DNA of 36,078 bases. Origin: Porticoccaceae bacterium. Lineage in GTDB: Bacteria > Pseudomonadota > Gammaproteobacteria > Pseudomonadales > Porticoccaceae. The DNA is taken from positions 1 to 36,078 of the forward strand of contig JAQXBF010000027.1 of NCBI GenBank assembly GCA_029252555.1, given 5' to 3'. The position numbers were made by a program, and so were the translations under genes. Below are positions 33,113 to 36,078 of the stretch, one piece after another; the stretch's first letter is position 1; each line of letters begins with the position of its first letter. Below the pieces are notes generated by a model. The model was not told where the DNA came from. It ran no database searches and worked only from the letters and a program-made list of their open reading frames with translations.

Positions 33113-36078
33113 TTAGTCATTAAGAATCGGCGTTAACCAGCGCTCCAAATCCGGGACTGATATTCCTTTACGACTGGCCAGTGATTCTATCTGATCAGGA
33201 GCAATTTTCCCGGTATTAAAATACTTGGCATCCGGATGACCAAAGTACCAGCCACTCACCGCCGCAGCCGGGCTCATGGCATAGCTAGACGTCAGTTCCA
33301 GCCCAATATTCTCTGTTACATCAAGCAGCTTAAACAGTGAGCCCTTTTCGGTATGGTCTGGGCAGGCAGGGTAGCCGGGTGCTGGGCGAATACCGCGATA
33401 CTTTTCTTTGATTAGGGCTTCATTATCCAAGGTTTCGTCGGCGGCATAGCCCCAGTATTCCGTGCGTATCCGATGATGCAGGTGCTCGGCAAATGCCTCG
33501 GCCAAACGGTCGGCCAGTGCCTTTACCATAATGGCATTATAGTCATCGTGGGCCGCTTCATATTGCGCCGCCAGTTCATCGGCACCAATACCAGTGGTAA
33601 CTGCAAAGGCACCTATATAGTCGGTCAACCCAGTTTCTTTGGGAGCAATAAAGTCTGCCAGTGAGGCAAGCTCTTCACTGGCACCCGGTTTCTGTATCTG
33701 CTGACGAATCTGGTGCAAGGTGGCGGCTGCAGAGCCATCCGCCCCATAAATCTCAATATCGTCATGACTGACTGTATTGGCCTCCCACAGGCCAAAGACA
33801 GCCCGTGCAGTTAAGCGTTTGTTATCAATAATATCTTTCAGCAATGCCTCGGCATCAGCAAATAAATTTTGCGCTGCTTCCCCCACCACCTCGTCATTGA
33901 GAATTTTGGGGTACTTACCCACGAGATCCCAGGTGATAAAGAACGGTGTCCAGTCGATAAATGGCACCAGAGTTTCCAGTGGGTAATCGTCCAGCACAGT
34001 GATACCCAGCTGATTGGGAATCTCCGGTTGATAGTCGCGCCAGTTAAGCTGGGGCTTCTGTTTTACCGCATCAGAGTAGGCAAACAATGTTCCCCTTGAG
34101 GTGCGATTGGCCGTGCGCAGACGCACAGCGTCATAATCTCGCTGAATTTCAGCGACAAACCCATCGCGATGCTCTTTGCTAATTAACTTACTGGCCACAC
34201 CAACCGCCCGGGAGGCATCTGACACATAGATGGTCTGGTTGCGCTTGTAGGTTGGGGCTATTTTTACTGCCGTGTGAGCCTTTGAGGTAGTTGCACCTCC
34301 AATCATTAGGGGCACATCAAACTCTTGGCGCTCCATTTCTTTGCCCAATGTCACCATCTCATCGAGAGAAGGAGTAATGAGACCAGACAGGCCAATAATA
34401 TCCACATTCTGCTCTTTGGCGGTTTGCAAAATCTTTTCCGCGGGCACCATCACGCCGAGGTCGATCACCTCATAGTTATTGCACTGCAACACCACGCCAA
34501 CAATATTTTTGCCGATATCATGGACATCGCCCTTAACCGTGGCCATGAGAATTTTGCCATTGGTACTGGCAGATTCATCTTTCTCCTCTTCAATGTAGGG
34601 CTGCAAATAGGCGACGGCCTGTTTCATCACACGGGCAGATTTCACCACCTGTGGCAGAAACATTTTGCCGGAACCAAACAGGTCGCCGACGATATTCATG
34701 CCGTCCATCAGGGCACCTTCAATCACATGCAAGGGGCGGGCGGCTTCCTGACGCGCCTGTTCGGTATCATATTCAATAAACTCAGTAATACCTTTAACAA
34801 GCGCATGCTCAAGGCGGCGATTTACAGTGCCTTCGCGCCAACTTAGGTCTTCAGTTTTCGCCTGAGTTGACCCATCGCCACGGTATTTGTCGGCAATTGC
34901 CAGCAGGTTTTCAGTACCCTCTGGTGTGCGGAATAGCACCACGTCTTCAACCACATCGCGCAGCTCCGCGGGCAGATCGTCATACACCGCCAACTGCCCA
35001 GCATTCACAATACCCATACTTAAGCCTTCACGGATAGCATGGTAGAGGAACACCGAGTGAATGGCCTCGCGCACCGGGTTATTACCTCGGAACGAAAACG
35101 ATACATTGGAGATACCGCCACTAATCAGGGCGTGGGGCAGGTTCTGTTTAATCCAGCCGCTGGCCTCAATAAAGTCGAGACCATAGCGATTGTGCTCTTC
35201 AATACCTGTGGCCACGGCAAATACATTGGGGTCAAAAATAATATCTTCCGCCGGGAAGCCAATCTCATTAACCAAAATATCATAGCTGCGCTGGGAGATC
35301 TGCTGACGACGCTGCAAATTATCCGCCTGACCATCCTCATCAAAGGCCATCACCACAACGGCGGCACCATGCTTTTTGCACAGCTTGGCTTTTTCAATAA
35401 ACTCGTCCGTACCTTCTTTTAGGCTGATGGAATTGACCACCGACTTGCCCTGAATGCACTTTAGTCCCGCTTCAATGACCTCCCATTTGGAGGAGTCGAC
35501 CATAATCGGCACCCGGGAGATCTCAGGCTCCGAGGCAATCAGATTTAAAAAGGTCACCATAGCTGGCAGGGACTCCAGCATGCCTTCATCCATATTCACA
35601 TCAATAATCTGGGCGCCATTAATCACCTGCTGGCGGGCGACCTCCAGGGCAGCATCGTAGTTCTCTTCCAGGATTAGCCGCTTAAAAACAGCAGAGCCGG
35701 TGACATTGCAGCGCTCGCCTACATTCACAAAGAGCGAATCAGACTGAATGGTAAAAGGCTCAAGACCAGAGAGACGACAGGCCGGTTCAATCTCTGGCAC
35801 TTGGCGAGGTGTAATACCCGCTACCGCATCGGCAATAGCGCGAATATGCTCCGGCGTAGTACCACAGCAACCGCCAACAATATTTAGCAGGCCGGCACTG
35901 GCAAACTCCGCCACTGTTTCGGCCATATTGGCGGCATCCAGATCATAGCCGCCAAACTCATTAGGCAAACCGGCATTGGGGTGCGCGCTGACCAGAGCGT
36001 CGGCCACAGTGGAGATTTCCAGCAGGTGAGGGCGCAGCTCTTTGGGGCCGAGGGCACAGTTTAGGCCAATGCTAACTG
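33113..36078 (-). CDS. metH: Cobalamin-dependent methionine synthase MetH (N terminus outside window)
   Basis: MetH moves the methyl group of methyltetrahydrofolate to homocysteine through cobalamin. The visible part, about 988 codons, runs in frame to the right edge and lacks the start of the homocysteine domain. In order: end of the homocysteine domain ([20 protein letters not shown], and [11 protein letters not shown] with the zinc cysteines), pterin-binding domain ([12 protein letters not shown]), cobalamin-binding domain ([15 protein letters not shown], with the DxHxxG motif), and the AdoMet-dependent reactivation domain ([15 protein letters not shown]). Any start inside the window would be false. 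DUF2970 follows directly downstream. Confidence 0.97.
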   Translation of the reverse strand, partial: VSIGLNCALGPKELRPHLLEISTVADALVSAHPNAGLPNEFGGYDLDAANMAETVAEFASAGLLNIVGGCCGTTPEHIRAIADAVAGITPRQVPEIEPACRLSGLEPFTIQSDSLFVNVGERCNVTGSAVFKRLILEENYDAALEVARQQVINGAQIIDVNMDEGMLESLPAMVTFLNLIASEPEISRVPIMVDSSKWEVIEAGLKCIQGKSVVNSISLKEGTDEFIEKAKLCKKHGAAVVVMAFDEDGQADNLQRRQQISQRSYDILVNEIGFPAEDIIFDPNVFAVATGIEEHNRYGLDFIEASGWIKQNLPHALISGGISNVSFSFRGNNPVREAIHSVFLYHAIREGLSMGIVNAGQLAVYDDLPAELRDVVEDVVLFRTPEGTENLLAIADKYRGDGSTQAKTEDLSWREGTVNRRLEHALVKGITEFIEYDTEQARQEAARPLHVIEGALMDGMNIVGDLFGSGKMFLPQVVKSARVMKQAVAYLQPYIEEEKDESASTNGKILMATVKGDVHDIGKNIVGVVLQCNNYEVIDLGVMVPAEKILQTAKEQNVDIIGLSGLITPSLDEMVTLGKEMERQEFDVPLMIGGATTSKAHTAVKIAPTYKRNQTIYVSDASRAVGVASKLISKEHRDGFVAEIQRDYDAVRLRTANRTSRGTLFAYSDAVKQKPQLNWRDYQPEIPNQLGITVLDDYPLETLVPFIDWTPFFITWDLVGKYPKILNDEVVGEAAQNLFADAEALLKDIIDNKRLTARAVFGLWEANTVSHDDIEIYGADGSAAATLHQIRQQIQKPGASEELASLADFIAPKETGLTDYIGAFAVTTGIGADELAAQYEAAHDDYNAIMVKALADRLAEAFAEHLHHRIRTEYWGYAADETLDNEALIKEKYRGIRPAPGYPACPDHTEKGSLFKLLDVTENIGLELTSSYAMSPAAAVSGWYFGHPDAKYFNTGKIAPDQIESLASRKGISVPDLERWLTPILND

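Noticed and set aside
34325-34846. 173-residue His/Phe-rich frame on the plus strand
   Set aside because: It lies opposite the cobalamin domain of metH; its composition is what antisense reading of that domain gives.
1-36078. CRISPR array, prophage, transposon or tRNA genes
   Set aside because: I saw no regularly spaced repeats, no integrase or transposase motifs and no tRNA-like cloverleaf with T-arm consensus.

Overview
The window looks like about 36 kb of chromosome from a marine-type gammaproteobacterium. The gene families (a TonB-dependent receptor, many exported or lipid-anchored hydrolases, a sulfatase, a haloalkane-dehalogenase-like enzyme, a 3-methylmercaptopropionyl-CoA-dehydrogenase-type acyl-CoA dehydrogenase) and the moderate GC content suggest the Cellvibrionales/SAR92 neighbourhood. 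This placement is an inference from protein style, not a computed phylogeny. I saw no tRNA, rRNA, CRISPR array, integrase or insertion sequence.

Region 1 (1-950): a short open frame running in from the left edge, a non-coding stretch unusually rich in short perfect hairpins, and a PlsC-type acyltransferase.

Region 2 (about 1040-6632) is the most coherent system: a zinc-starvation locus in two opposing blocks. Block A, rightward, encodes a ZrgA/DUF2796 His-rich periplasmic protein, a Fur-family Zur-like repressor, a MerC-family membrane protein, a HisI (phosphoribosyl-AMP cyclohydrolase) and a COG0523 metallochaperone GTPase. Block B is a divergent pair: a DUF3299 exported protein leftward, and a MacB/LolD-type ABC ATPase plus FtsX-like permease rightward. 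An almost identical inverted repeat (ATGATA-N5-TATC-N-T) overlaps the predicted promoter of block A and lies between the divergent genes of block B. The locus-encoded repressor therefore probably controls both, and itself. Relatives of these parts are known from zinc-responsive loci in Pseudomonas and Vibrio; this arrangement with MerC and HisI built in deserves attention.

Region 3 (6808-17012): mostly single-gene units of hydrolases and metabolism. They are a beta-lactamase-fold serine hydrolase, a haloalkane-dehalogenase-like enzyme, a type I sulfatase, a class-I-like HMG-CoA reductase, a DUF3604 lipoprotein, a DJ-1/PfpI-family protein, a small lipoprotein that looks like an internally deleted relic, and an exported alpha/beta hydrolase.

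Region 4 (17018-27902): an M1 aminopeptidase lipoprotein divergent from a large TonB-dependent receptor, the tRNA uridine hydroxylase TrhO, an exported ADP-ribosylglycohydrolase-fold lipoprotein, and a YebC-family protein tightly followed by an MsbA-like ABC exporter.

Region 5 (27903-36078): a 667-base gap holding a lipoprotein gene remnant and a strong hairpin, a carboxylesterase lipoprotein with a DoxX-like membrane protein, a DmdC-type acyl-CoA dehydrogenase, and a leftward metH (cut by the right edge) directly followed by a DUF2970 membrane protein.
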